Of a DNA stretch of 64,000 nucleotides, positions 46,282 to 55,234 are shown one piece after another (position 1 is the stretch's first letter; every line of letters starts with the position of its first letter). The stretch is from Microbacteriaceae bacterium X2B. GTDB taxonomy: Bacteria > Actinomycetota > Actinomycetes > Actinomycetales > Microbacteriaceae. The notes under the pieces were generated by a model. That model was given only the letters and a program-made list of their open reading frames with translations, ran no database searches and was not told the DNA's origin. The position numbers and the translations under genes are program-made. Location of the stretch: positions 1-64,000 of the forward strand of contig SCPB01000008.1 in NCBI GenBank assembly GCA_005502445.1. Direction: 5' to 3'.

Positions 46282-47670
46282 TCAGCGTAGCGATCGCGCG
46301 TCGTCGACCGTCAGCAGCTGGATGAACATCGCGTCGGTGCCGTGCCGGTGCGGCCACAGCTGAACGGCCCCGTCGAGGTCGCCGAGGTCGAGCGGGCTGC
46401 GCACGATCTCGGCGAGCACCGCCGCGGTGTCGACCGTCCGAGCCCGGCCGCCCTCCGCGGCGAGCACGCGATCGACGACGGCGCTCGTCTCCTCGGGATG
46501 CGGCGAGCACGTCACGTAGGCGAGGAGCCCGCCCGGCCGCAGCGCCGTGAGCGCCGCCGACAGCAGCTGGGCCTGGAGGGCGGCGAGTCCGGGAACGTCG
46601 GCCTCGGTCTTGCGCCAGCGGGCTTCCGGGCGTCGCCGCAGCGCCCCGAGGCCCGTGCACGGCGCATCGAGCAGGATGCGGTCGAAGCCGGCCGCATCCG
46701 TCTCGCCGATCGATCGGCCGTCGCCGATGCGCACCTCGATGCCCGTTCGCAGGGGCGCGAGGGCCCGGCGCACGAGCTCGGCGCGGGCGGGCACGACCTC
46801 GTTCGCCACGAGCCTCGCTCCCCCGTCGGCGGCCTCGGCCGCGAGGAGGGCGGCCTTGCCGCCGGGGCCGGCGCAGAGGTCGAGCCAGCGCTCCCCGGCG
46901 ACGACGGCTCGCGCCCGGCTGAGCGCGAGGGCGGCGAGCTGGCTGCCCTCGTCCTGCACGCGCACGCGTCCCTCGCCCACGGCGGGGTCGGCCGCCGGAT
47001 CGCCGCTCGGCGAGCGGTAGCCGAGCGGAGAGTGCGCCGTGCGCTGCGGCAGCAGATGCTCCGGGATCTCCGCGAGGCCGGGTAGCGCGACGAGGCTCAC
47101 GCGCGGCGGGTCGTTGTCGGCGGCGAGGAGCGCGTCGAGCTCCTCGCCCCGCCCCTCCCGCTCGAGCGCGGTGCGCAGCGCGCGCACGACCCACTCCGGA
47201 TGCGCCGTCGCGAGCGCTCGGCGCCGATCGGGGTCGGCGAGGCCCTCGGTGAGCCGGCCGACCCACTGCTGCTCGGTGCGCTCGGAGACGCGGCGCAGCA
47301 CCGCGTTGACGAATCCCGTGGCGCGGCGCGCGCCGATCGCGCGCGTGAGCTCGACCGTCTCGGCCACCGCGGCGTGCGCGGCGGTGCTCATCCCGAGCAG
47401 CTGGTGGGTGCCGAGCCGCAGCACGTCGAGCGCATCGGCGTCGATGCGATCGACCGTTCGGCCCGCGGCCTCGGCGATGACGGCGTCGTAGAGACCAAGC
47501 CGTCGGAGCGTGCCGTAGGTCAGCTCGGTCGCGAACGCGGCCTCGGCCGCCGAGAGGGCGGCGCGGCGGACGCGCGTCGGCAGGAGCAGGTTCGCGTATG
47601 CGTCGTCGCGGGAGACGGCACGGATCACATCCAGGGCGACCATGCGGGGGTTCGCGCGTCGCGCGCTCAC
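46282..47670 (-). CDS. rsmB: 16S rRNA (cytosine-5-)-methyltransferase RsmB/Sun family
   Basis: A SAM-dependent methyltransferase of 16S rRNA. It has 462 residues. A NusB-like RNA-binding domain lies at about 8-140 (PRMVALDVIRAV, YGTLRRLGLYDAVI, RATGFVNAVLRRV), and a Rossmann methyltransferase from about 220 (WLDLCAGPGGKAALLAAEA). The two cysteines of 5-methylcytosine enzymes are in LLDAPCTGLGALRRRPEARW near 340 and YVTCSPHPEETSAVV near 395. It overlaps fmt by 4 bases. Exact position specificity is inferred from the family. Confidence 0.92.
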   Translation of the reverse strand: MSARRANPRMVALDVIRAVSRDDAYANLLLPTRVRRAALSAAEAAFATELTYGTLRRLGLYDAVIAEAAGRTVDRIDADALDVLRLGTHQLLGMSTAAHAAVAETVELTRAIGARRATGFVNAVLRRVSERTEQQWVGRLTEGLADPDRRRALATAHPEWVVRALRTALEREGRGEELDALLAADNDPPRVSLVALPGLAEIPEHLLPQRTAHSPLGYRSPSGDPAADPAVGEGRVRVQDEGSQLAALALSRARAVVAGERWLDLCAGPGGKAALLAAEAADGGARLVANEVVPARAELVRRALAPLRTGIEVRIGDGRSIGETDAAGFDRILLDAPCTGLGALRRRPEARWRKTEADVPGLAALQAQLLSAALTALRPGGLLAYVTCSPHPEETSAVVDRVLAAEGGRARTVDTAAVLAEIVRSPLDLGDLDGAVQLWPHRHGTDAMFIQLLTVDDARSLR

Positions 47671-48596
47671 GCGAACACCGGGAGTGCCGCCGGGTCGAGA
47701 CCGCGCGCCCAGTCGGCGGCGGCCATGGCGGCGCGGCCCGCGGGCTGCACGCGCAGAAGCTCGAGCGGTGACGAGCCCGTGCCGACGAGCGTGCGGCCCG
47801 CCTCGAGAGCGAGGGTTCCGGGAGGAAGCGGGCGGGCATCCCGCGCCGGCGCCGCATCGTGCACCTTCACGATCGCGCCATCGCCCGTGGTCGTGAAGGC
47901 GCCGGGCTCGGGCGTCACGCCGCGGATGCGCGCATGGACGGCCTCGACCGGCTCGCCCCAGCGGATGCGCGCGTCATCGCGCACGAGCTTGGGAGCGAGC
48001 GTGACCGCGCCCTCCTGCGGTCGCGCGACGGCGGTTCCCGCCGCGAGGTCGCCGACGACGCGCGCGGTCAGCTGCGCGCCCGCGTGGCTCAGCTGCTCGA
48101 GCAGGGCGCCCGCCGTGCGGTGGGCGCCGACGGGCTCGACCAGCTGCGCGAACCAGTCGCCCTCGTCGAGCCCCGGCGTGAGCTGGAAGACCGTCGCCCC
48201 CGTCACCTCGTCGCCCGCGATGACGGCGTGCTGCACAGGCGCCGCGCCGCGCCAGCGCGGCAGCAGCGAGAAGTGCAGGTTGATCCAGCCGAGGCGGGGC
48301 CAGCTCAGGAGCGGCTCGCGCACGAGGCCGCCGTAGGCGACGATCACGCCGAGGTCGACGTCGAGATCGAGCAGCTCCGGCACGATCTCGGTCAGGCGCT
48401 TCGCCTCGAGCACCGCGAGCCCGAGCCGCTCCGCGGCCCGCGCGACCGGGGTCGGCGTCATGACGCGCTTCCGGCCGAGCGGCGCCGGGGGGCGGGTGAT
48501 GACGCGCACGATCTCGTGCTCGGTCGCGGCCAGGAGCTCGAGAGCGGGCACGGCGGCCTCGGGGCTCCCGGCGACGACGAGGCGCAGGGCGGTCAT
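47667..48596 (-). CDS. fmt: Methionyl-tRNA formyltransferase
   Basis: Formylates initiator Met-tRNA using 10-formyl-tetrahydrofolate. It has 309 residues: LRLVVAGSPEAAVPALELL at the start, the catalytic region WINLHFSLLPRWRGAAPVQHAVIAG near 105-130, and the essential aspartate in TPGLDEGDWFAQ near 145. A C-terminal OB-like tRNA-binding domain follows. The ATG overlaps the priA stop, and the stop overlaps rsmB, so priA, fmt and rsmB form a coupled block. Confidence 0.95.
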   Translation of the reverse strand: MTALRLVVAGSPEAAVPALELLAATEHEIVRVITRPPAPLGRKRVMTPTPVARAAERLGLAVLEAKRLTEIVPELLDLDVDLGVIVAYGGLVREPLLSWPRLGWINLHFSLLPRWRGAAPVQHAVIAGDEVTGATVFQLTPGLDEGDWFAQLVEPVGAHRTAGALLEQLSHAGAQLTARVVGDLAAGTAVARPQEGAVTLAPKLVRDDARIRWGEPVEAVHARIRGVTPEPGAFTTTGDGAIVKVHDAAPARDARPLPPGTLALEAGRTLVGTGSSPLELLRVQPAGRAAMAAADWARGLDPAALPVFA

Positions 48597-50659
48597 CCCT
48601 CGATTCTCCCGGATGCGCGCGCGGGTCTCGCGCCGGCGGGCTCGCGCGCCGCATCCTCGAAGGGCTCCTGGTCGTCGAATCGCACGCGCAGCGGCACCGT
48701 GCGTCGTCGCGGGGGGCGCCCGGGCATGCGCGGAGAGCGCGAGGTGGCGGCGGTGACGAGAGCGGCCTTGAGCCGTTCGGCGACCTCGGCGCCCCGCGCG
48801 TAGTCGAAGCGGACGATCGCGCGCACGCGCTCGTCGTCGACCTCGACCGGACCGAGGACATCGACGCCGTCGAGCTCGGCGACGGTCGCGAGGGCGCCGG
48901 CGACGACGCCGGGCGCGCCGAGGAGCGCCGCAACTCGCACGGCGGGCGGGAACCGCAGGGCGCGCCGATCGGCGAGCTCGCTCGCGGCGATGCGCTCGGG
49001 TTCTCCCGTCGCGAGAGCGGTCGCGACGGCCCCGCCGACGCCGACGAGCAGCACGGGCGCGTCGGGTGCCGCCAGTGCGGCCGCCGAGCACCACCACCGC
49101 ACGCAGTCCTCGACGACGCGCAGGCTCTCGCGCGCGAGCATGCGCTCCCCGTCGAGCAGGAGGACGGCGCGATACCCTCCGGCGGCCACGGGCTCCGCGC
49201 CGCGCGTCGCGACGACGAGGGTCCTGCCGCTCTCGATCGCCTGCACGGGCGTGTCGCCGTCGGCGACGATGATGCGCGCGCCGGGGAAGGCGCGCCCGAG
49301 CTCATCGGCCGTGCGCGCCGAGCCGCGACCGACCGTGCGCCAGCGGGTCGACCGGCACGTCGGGCAGGACCAGTCGACCGCGAGCGCACCGCACCACTGG
49401 CACGCCGGCGGCGACCCGCTGCGCTTCTGGGCGAGCGGGCCGCGGCAGGAGCGGCAGCGGGCGGTCTCGCCGCAGCCGGCGCAGGCGAGGCGCGGCGCGT
49501 ACCCCGGTCGCGCGACCTGCACGAGAACGGGACCCGACTCGAGCGCCTCGCGCACCGCCTTCCAAGCGGAGGAGGGGATGCGGGCCCGCGACGCGGGCCC
49601 GTCCCCGCCGAGCTGCTGCGCGGTGGGCAGGATCCGCCGCCGACGCGCGCCGGCCGGAGCGACGGCCCGCAGGTACCCGACCTCGACGAGGCGCTGCACC
49701 TCGGTGCTGCGGGCGTGCGCGGCGAGCACGAGGGCGCACTGCGCGTCCTCCTGTCGCAGGAGGGCGAGATCGCGCGCGTGCACCCCGGGGGCATGCTGCT
49801 CGGCCATGAGCGGATCCCCGTCGTCCCAGAGCGCGATGAGCCCGAGCTCGTGGGCGGGCATCGCCGCAGCGGTGCGGGTGCCGAGAATGGCGAGGGGCCT
49901 GTGCTCGAGGGTGCGCAGGAAGCCGCGGTAGCGGTCGGCCGTCGGCTGGCCGGCGTCGACGCGGGCGATGGAGTCTGCCGGCAGGAGCCCGGCGAGGGCG
50001 TGCGCGACGTGCTCGATGTCGCGGTAGTCGGGCACGCTCACGATGGCCGAGCGGCCCCGGATGACGGCGGCGGCGGCGAGTTCGGCGAGGGTGCGGGCGG
50101 CGGCGGGCATCCACGCCCCGGAGACCTCGACCGGTTGAGCGATGCCGGTGAGCGCGACCCGGCGCTCGGCGCTCGGCGCGGCGGGGTCGAACAGCGGCGC
50201 GAGCGACTCCGGCGCGTAGCCCGCGACGGTCGGAGGAGGGGCGATCGGCAGGGCCGACGGGGTCGGCGAATCCGCCGCCTGCGCCGCGAGCCAGGACTTC
50301 TCGACCCGGACCTGCCTGCCCGGCACCACGAGTCGAGCCAGGTCGCTCGCGGTGCCCGCTGCGCGATCGGCCGCGCGGCGGATCAGCCGGTACACGGCAG
50401 GGTCGAGCACGCGAGCCGCCGAGACGACCTCGCTGAGCTCGCTGAGCACCCCCTCGAAGGACTGCTCGTCGACGAGGTCGACGAGGAACCCGCTCGCCTG
50501 ACGACCGGCTGCGCGCAGGGGCACGGTCACCCGCACGCCCGGGACCGCCGAATCGCGCAGCGCCGCGGGCACGCGGTAGTCGAAGAGCCGGTCGAGCTGG
50601 GGCAGCGGCGAGTCGATGAGCACGCGCGCGATCGGCGTCGACTCGATCGAGCTCGTCAC
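48593..50659 (-). CDS. priA: Primosomal protein PriA homologue (probable non-helicase form)
   Basis: A homologue of the replication-restart protein PriA, 688 residues. The N-terminal DNA-binding domain is present (VLIDSPLPQLDRLFDYRVP, GVRVTVPLR). The zinc-binding cysteines are too (CAGCGETARCRSCRG, then CQWCG and CPTCRS near 430-470). The helicase motif I is not: where a P-loop is expected the sequence reads VIRGRSAIVSVPDYRDIE with no GKT/S. This loss is typical of actinobacterial PriA and implies a structural rather than a motor role. The GTG at 50659 begins the conserved part and is 19 nt after metK. Confidence 0.88.
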   Translation of the reverse strand: MTSSIESTPIARVLIDSPLPQLDRLFDYRVPAALRDSAVPGVRVTVPLRAAGRQASGFLVDLVDEQSFEGVLSELSEVVSAARVLDPAVYRLIRRAADRAAGTASDLARLVVPGRQVRVEKSWLAAQAADSPTPSALPIAPPPTVAGYAPESLAPLFDPAAPSAERRVALTGIAQPVEVSGAWMPAAARTLAELAAAAVIRGRSAIVSVPDYRDIEHVAHALAGLLPADSIARVDAGQPTADRYRGFLRTLEHRPLAILGTRTAAAMPAHELGLIALWDDGDPLMAEQHAPGVHARDLALLRQEDAQCALVLAAHARSTEVQRLVEVGYLRAVAPAGARRRRILPTAQQLGGDGPASRARIPSSAWKAVREALESGPVLVQVARPGYAPRLACAGCGETARCRSCRGPLAQKRSGSPPACQWCGALAVDWSCPTCRSTRWRTVGRGSARTADELGRAFPGARIIVADGDTPVQAIESGRTLVVATRGAEPVAAGGYRAVLLLDGERMLARESLRVVEDCVRWWCSAAALAAPDAPVLLVGVGGAVATALATGEPERIAASELADRRALRFPPAVRVAALLGAPGVVAGALATVAELDGVDVLGPVEVDDERVRAIVRFDYARGAEVAERLKAALVTAATSRSPRMPGRPPRRRTVPLRVRFDDQEPFEDAAREPAGARPARASGRIEG

Positions 50660-50678
50660 CGCGCGCCCTCTGCCGTGA

Positions 50679-51872
50679 TCAGAGCCCCGCGGCCGCGCGC
50701 AGGTCGCCGACGCGGTCGGTGCGCTCCCACGTGAAGCCGGGGAGCTCGCGACCGAAGTGGCCGTAGGTGGCGGTCTGGGCGTAGATCGGACGCAGCAGAT
50801 CGAGGTCGCGGACGATCGCGCCCGGGCGGAGGTCGAACACCTCACGGATGGCGCCGATGATGCGCGCTTCCGGCACGTGGTGGGTTCCGAAGGTCTCGAC
50901 GTACAGTCCGACGGGCGCCGCGGTGCCGATCGCGTAGGCGACCTGCACCTCGAGCCGATCGGCGAGGCCCGCCGCGACGGCGTTCTTCGCCACCCAGCGC
51001 ATCGCATAGGCGGCCGAGCGGTCGACCTTCGACGGGTCCTTGCCCGAGAAGGCGCCGCCGCCGTGCCGGGCGGCCCCGCCGTAGGTGTCGACGATGATCT
51101 TGCGCCCGGTGAGCCCGGCGTCGCCCTGTGGCCCGCCGATGACGAACCGGCCGGTCGGGTTGATGAGCACGCGCGGTGCGTGGTCGCCGAAGCCGTGCTG
51201 CTCGAGCACCGGGCGGATCACCGCTGCTGCGACCTCGTCGCGGAGCTGCGCCGTCGGAACGCGCTCGGCGTGCTGGGTCGAGAGCACGATCGTCTCGATC
51301 GTCCGCGGGGTCTGGCCCTCGTAGCCGACCGTCACCTGCGTCTTGCCGTCGGGGGCGAGATAGTCGAGCACCCCCGTCTTGCGCACCTCGGCGAGCCGCT
51401 CGGCGAGCCGGTGCGCGAGCCAGATGGGCAGGGGCATGAGCTGCGACGTCTCGCGCACCGCGTAGCCGAACATGATGCCCTGATCGCCGGCGCCCTGCAG
51501 GTCGCCCGCGTCGACGCTCGACTGCTCGCGCTGCTCGAACGCCGCGTCGACGCCCTGGGCGATGTCGGGCGACTGCCCGCCGATCGAGATCGACACGCCG
51601 CACGAGCGCCCGTCGAACCAGACGTCGCTCGAGGTGTACCCGATATCGGTGACGCGACGGCGCACGATGCCCGGGATGTCGACGTAGCCCGAGGTCGTGA
51701 CCTCCCCGGCGACGTGCACGAGCCCGGTCGTGACGAGGGTCTCGACGGCGACGCGCGCATTCGGGTCGACCGCGAGCAGTGCGTCGAGGATCGAGTCGGA
51801 GACCTGGTCGCAGATCTTGTCGGGGTGGCCCTCGGTGACCGATTCGGAGGTGAAGAGGCGCAGGTCGGTCAT
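50679..51872 (-). CDS. metK: S-adenosylmethionine synthetase
   Basis: Makes S-adenosylmethionine from methionine and ATP. The 397-residue enzyme has [21 protein letters not shown] at the start, the signature [12 protein letters not shown] near 120, and the P-loop-like [19 protein letters not shown] near 265. No SAM riboswitch-like structure is visible in the 58-bp gap upstream. It sits between coaBC and priA, the usual actinobacterial order. Confidence 0.97.
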   Translation of the reverse strand: MTDLRLFTSESVTEGHPDKICDQVSDSILDALLAVDPNARVAVETLVTTGLVHVAGEVTTSGYVDIPGIVRRRVTDIGYTSSDVWFDGRSCGVSISIGGQSPDIAQGVDAAFEQREQSSVDAGDLQGAGDQGIMFGYAVRETSQLMPLPIWLAHRLAERLAEVRKTGVLDYLAPDGKTQVTVGYEGQTPRTIETIVLSTQHAERVPTAQLRDEVAAAVIRPVLEQHGFGDHAPRVLINPTGRFVIGGPQGDAGLTGRKIIVDTYGGAARHGGGAFSGKDPSKVDRSAAYAMRWVAKNAVAAGLADRLEVQVAYAIGTAAPVGLYVETFGTHHVPEARIIGAIREVFDLRPGAIVRDLDLLRPIYAQTATYGHFGRELPGFTWERTDRVGDLRAAAGL

Positions 51873-51930
51873 GCCGATGGTGTCCCGTCGTGATCGAGGC
51901 GGATGGGGCCGCGCGCGAAGCGCGGGCGGT

Positions 51931-53142
51931 TCAGGCGAGCGCGTCGAGGATACGGTCGGCCACCGACAGTTTGTCTCCCGCGGCTGTGCAGACAACGCTA
52001 CCGGCTCGGTCGAGCACCATGACGTCGTTGGTCGGACTGCCGAAGCCCTCGCTCCAGCCCACCCGGTTGACCACGAGCAGGTCGACGCCCTTGCGCGCCG
52101 CCTTGGCCGCTCCGAGGGCCCGCAGGGCCTCGGCATCCGGCTCGGTCTCGGCGGCGAATCCGACGACCCGCTGGTGGTCGCGCCGCTCGGCGGCGAGCTC
52201 GGCGAGCACGTCGGGCGTGCGCTCCAGCTCGAGGGTCAGCACATCGCCCACGGCCTCCTTCTTGATCTTGCCCTCGGCGATCGTGCGCGGCCGGAAGTCG
52301 GCGACGGCCGCGGCCATGACGATCGTGTCGTGATCGGGGGCGAGGCGGCGCATGGACTCCCGCAGCTCGGCCGCGGTGCCCACGTGCTCGATCGCGACGC
52401 CCGCCGGCTCGGCGACCTCGAGGTGGGCCGCGACGAGCGTCACCCGCGCTCCTCGCGCCCGCGCGGCCTCGGCGAGCGCGACTCCCTGCCGGCCGCTCGA
52501 GCGGTTGCCGAGGAACCGCACCGGATCGAGGGGCTCGCGGGTGCCCCCGGCCGAGATCAGGATGCTGCGCCCGGCCAGATCCTGCGGGCGCACGGCCCGC
52601 AGGGCGGCGGCCGCGATCTCGTCGGGCTCGCTCATCCGCCCGGCGCCGGTGTCGCTGCCCGTGAGGGCACCGGTCGCGGGGCCGACGACGATGACGCCGC
52701 GCTCGCGCAGCGTCGCGACGTTCGCGCGGGTGGCCGGGTTCTCCCACATCTCGGTGTGCATCGCCGGGGCGATCACGAGGGGCGCGCGCGCGGCGAGCAC
52801 GGTCGTGCCGAGCAGGTCGCCCGCGAGGCCGGCCGCGAGCGAGGCGATCGAGTGGGCTGTCGCCGGGGCGATGACGATGAGGTCGGCGCGCTGCCCGAGA
52901 GCGACGTGACGCACCTCCGCGACGCCCTCGTAGAGATCCGTGTGCACCGGATTGCGGCTGATCGCCTCGAGGGTGGGCCGGCCGACGAATCGCAGGGCGC
53001 CCTCGGTCGCGACGATGTGGACCTCGTGGCCGGCGAGCACGAGGGCGCGGGCCACCCCGACGGCCTTGTAGGCCGCGATGCCGCCGGTGATGCCGACGAC
53101 GATCGTCAGGCGCCGCGCCGCGACGCCCTCGACCGCGGTCAC
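51931..53142 (-). CDS. coaBC: Bifunctional phosphopantothenoylcysteine decarboxylase/phosphopantothenate-cysteine ligase
   Basis: Catalyses two consecutive coenzyme A steps. It has 403 residues. The CoaC flavoprotein domain (about 10-185) has [19 protein letters not shown], the catalytic His in [20 protein letters not shown], and the substrate loop [13 protein letters not shown]. The CoaB domain (about 190-403) has [27 protein letters not shown] and AAAVADFRP. The coaE product encoded at 19774-20430 completes the same pathway. The GTG start is 10 nt after rpoZ. Confidence 0.96.
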   Translation of the reverse strand: MTAVEGVAARRLTIVVGITGGIAAYKAVGVARALVLAGHEVHIVATEGALRFVGRPTLEAISRNPVHTDLYEGVAEVRHVALGQRADLIVIAPATAHSIASLAAGLAGDLLGTTVLAARAPLVIAPAMHTEMWENPATRANVATLRERGVIVVGPATGALTGSDTGAGRMSEPDEIAAAALRAVRPQDLAGRSILISAGGTREPLDPVRFLGNRSSGRQGVALAEAARARGARVTLVAAHLEVAEPAGVAIEHVGTAAELRESMRRLAPDHDTIVMAAAVADFRPRTIAEGKIKKEAVGDVLTLELERTPDVLAELAAERRDHQRVVGFAAETEPDAEALRALGAAKAARKGVDLLVVNRVGWSEGFGSPTNDVMVLDRAGSVVCTAAGDKLSVADRILDALA

Positions 53143-53152
53143 GGCAGGCGCC

Positions 53153-53410
53153 TCAGTCGGCCAGGCGGGTGAGGACGAGCTTGTCCTCGTTGATCTCGTG
53201 CATCGCGACCGAGAGCGGCTTGTCGTCGACGGTCGAGTCGACGAGCGGGCCGACGTTGTCGAACAGGCTGCCCTCGTGGAGGTCGGCGTAGTAGTCGTTG
53301 ATCTGGCGCGCGCGCTTGGAGGCGAAGATCACGAGCTGGTACTTCGAGTCGACCTTCGAGAGGAGCTCGTCGATCGGCGGGTCGATGATGCCCTTGGACT
53401 TGTCAGCCAT
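53153..53410 (-). CDS. rpoZ: DNA-directed RNA polymerase omega subunit
   Basis: A small RNA polymerase subunit that helps assemble beta-prime. The 85-residue protein has the omega signature [31 protein letters not shown] at about 13-43 and a C-terminal [15 protein letters not shown]. The ATG at 53410 has GGAG upstream; an in-frame extension further upstream lacks family likeness. It is 82 nt after gmk. The gmk-rpoZ-coaBC-metK-priA order is conserved in actinobacteria. Confidence 0.96.
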   Translation of the reverse strand: MADKSKGIIDPPIDELLSKVDSKYQLVIFASKRARQINDYYADLHEGSLFDNVGPLVDSTVDDKPLSVAMHEINEDKLVLTRLAD

Positions 53411-53492
53411 GTCTGCTCCGTAGTCGTCGATGTTCGGTGGGCCTCGTGGGCCGGTGATGACGGGTGCCCGTCTGGGCGGGTGTCTGGCGCGC

Positions 53493-54407
53493 TCAGGCGC
53501 GCGAGGGCACACCGGGCACTGCGAGCAAGTCTACGACCTCGGCGGCCGCACGCCGAACATCGTCGTTCACGACGAGCACGTCGAACTCGTCCTGCGCCGC
53601 GAGCTCGACCTTGGCGGTCTCGAGCCGCCCGGACTGCTCCTCGGGCGACTCGGTGCCGCGCCCGACGAGTCGGCGCACGAGCTCCTCCCAGCTCGGGGGC
53701 AGCAGGAAGACGAGTGTCGCCTCGGGCATCGCGGCGCGCACCTGGCGCGCGCCCGCGAGGTCGATCTCGAGCAGCACGCTGCGCCCGCTCGCGAGAGCGG
53801 CGTCGACGGGCGGCCGAGGAGTGCCGTAGCGCGATCGGTTGTGCACGACCGCCCACTCGAGGAGCTCCCCTCGTTCGACCATCGCGTCGAACTCGGCGTC
53901 GTCGACGAAGTAGTAGTGCACGCCGTGCTGCTCGCCCGGGCGCGGCGCCCGCGTCGTCGCCGACACGCTCAGCAGCACCTCGGGGAAGTTCTCGCGGATG
54001 AACGACGAGACGGTGCCCTTGCCGACGGCGGTCGGGCCGGCGAGCACCACCAGACGGCCGTGACCGGCCACGGCCGCTCGCTGCGTGAGCCAGTCGCGCA
54101 GCGCGGCGCGCTGGCGCGAGCCGAGTCCGCCGAGGCGCTTGACCGGGGCGATCCCGAGTCGATCGAGAATCGCGAGCGTTCGCGTCGGCCCGAGCCCCTT
54201 GATCGTCGCGATGAGGTCGCGCACGCGCATCCCCCCTTCGACGCCGGCCGGCTCGCGCCAGGCGGATTCGGCGACCTCGAGGGGCGAGCGCCGTCCCGAG
54301 CGCACATCCTCCTTCACGGCGGCTCGAGCGCGGCGCGCCGCGACCGCTGCGCGCGATGCGGCGGCGCGGTCGACGTCGGGCATGCCCCCTGCCGGCGTCG
54401 TGGTCAT
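53493..54407 (-). CDS. gmk: Fusion of actinobacterial integration host factor (mIHF) and guanylate kinase
   Basis: A single 304-residue frame holds two proteins usually encoded separately. Residues about 10-106 match mIHF: a basic Arg/Ala-rich helix ([17 protein letters not shown]), then a helix-two-turn-helix [20 protein letters not shown] and [18 protein letters not shown]. Residues about 117-300 are guanylate kinase (P-loop [51 protein letters not shown]), which phosphorylates GMP. mIHF and gmk are neighbours in mycobacteria and Streptomyces. The ATG overlaps the pyrF stop (ATGA), and no internal ribosome binding site or stop is seen at the junction. It could act as a DNA-bound kinase or be processed. 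Confidence 0.9.
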   Translation of the reverse strand: MTTTPAGGMPDVDRAAASRAAVAARRARAAVKEDVRSGRRSPLEVAESAWREPAGVEGGMRVRDLIATIKGLGPTRTLAILDRLGIAPVKRLGGLGSRQRAALRDWLTQRAAVAGHGRLVVLAGPTAVGKGTVSSFIRENFPEVLLSVSATTRAPRPGEQHGVHYYFVDDAEFDAMVERGELLEWAVVHNRSRYGTPRPPVDAALASGRSVLLEIDLAGARQVRAAMPEATLVFLLPPSWEELVRRLVGRGTESPEEQSGRLETAKVELAAQDEFDVLVVNDDVRRAAAEVVDLLAVPGVPSRA

Positions 54408-55234
54408 CGGAGCAGTTCCGTCCGGTGCGACTCGATCGCGCTGACGAGGCCCTCGGCTCCGGCGCCGAGCACGCTGCGCGAGACGCTCGGGATGACCGTG
54501 CCGGCAGCAGAGCCGAACAGGGCGTGCAACTCGCCCAGCCGTGCGCCCTGCGCGCCGAATCCGGGCGCGAGGATCGGCGTGCGCGCCAGGATCCCCGGGT
54601 CGATCCCGGCATCCGCGAGGGGGCGCGTCGCGCCGATCACGACGCCGATGTCACCCCACTCCCCCGCGGGAGCGGTCTCGTTGCGCCGCGCCGCCTCCTG
54701 CGTCATGAGCGCGGCCACGGTCGTTCCGTCGTCGTCGCGTGCACCTTGAACGACGGAGCCTTCGGGGTTCGAGGTCGAGGCGAGCACGAAGACGCCGGCG
54801 CCCGCGGCGCGACCGATGGCGATCGCCGGGTCGAGCGCGTCCAGGCCGAGATAGGGCGAGAGCGTCATGGCGTCGCTGCGCAGCGGCGCGGTCGCCGCGA
54901 GCCATGCCGCGCCGTAGCCCTCGGCGGTCGAGCCGATGTCGCCTCTCTTGGCGTCGGCGATCACGAGCAGGCCGGAGGCGCGCGCGCTGACGATGACCTC
55001 TTCGAGCACGGCGACGCCCGCCGCACCGAAGCGCTCGAAGAACGCCACCTGCGGCTTGACGATCGCGACCCGATCCGCCGCGGCGTCGACGACCGCGAGC
55101 GAGAGGGTCCGTGCGCCCTCGGCGGAATCCGGCAGCCCCCAGGCACGCAGCAGCGCCCCGTGCGGGTCGATGCCGACGCACAGCGGACCGTGGGCGTCCA
55201 CGGCCGCTCGCAGGCGCTCGCCGAACGGGATCAT
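54404..55234 (-). CDS. pyrF: Orotidine 5'-phosphate decarboxylase, type 2
   Basis: Decarboxylates OMP to UMP, the last step of de novo UMP synthesis. The 276-residue protein belongs to the longer actinobacterial type: [19 protein letters not shown] near 20, [18 protein letters not shown] near 65, and the catalytic [18 protein letters not shown] near 95. It overlaps carB and the gmk fusion gene by 4 bases each, within the pyr operon. Confidence 0.95.
   Translation of the reverse strand: MIPFGERLRAAVDAHGPLCVGIDPHGALLRAWGLPDSAEGARTLSLAVVDAAADRVAIVKPQVAFFERFGAAGVAVLEEVIVSARASGLLVIADAKRGDIGSTAEGYGAAWLAATAPLRSDAMTLSPYLGLDALDPAIAIGRAAGAGVFVLASTSNPEGSVVQGARDDDGTTVAALMTQEAARRNETAPAGEWGDIGVVIGATRPLADAGIDPGILARTPILAPGFGAQGARLGELHALFGSAAGTVIPSVSRSVLGAGAEGLVSAIESHRTELLR

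Noticed and set aside
51873-51930. SAM riboswitch upstream of metK
   Set aside because: The gap is only 58 bases with no multi-helix structure or known core motif. Its GC-rich partial hairpin more likely belongs to the end of coaBC.
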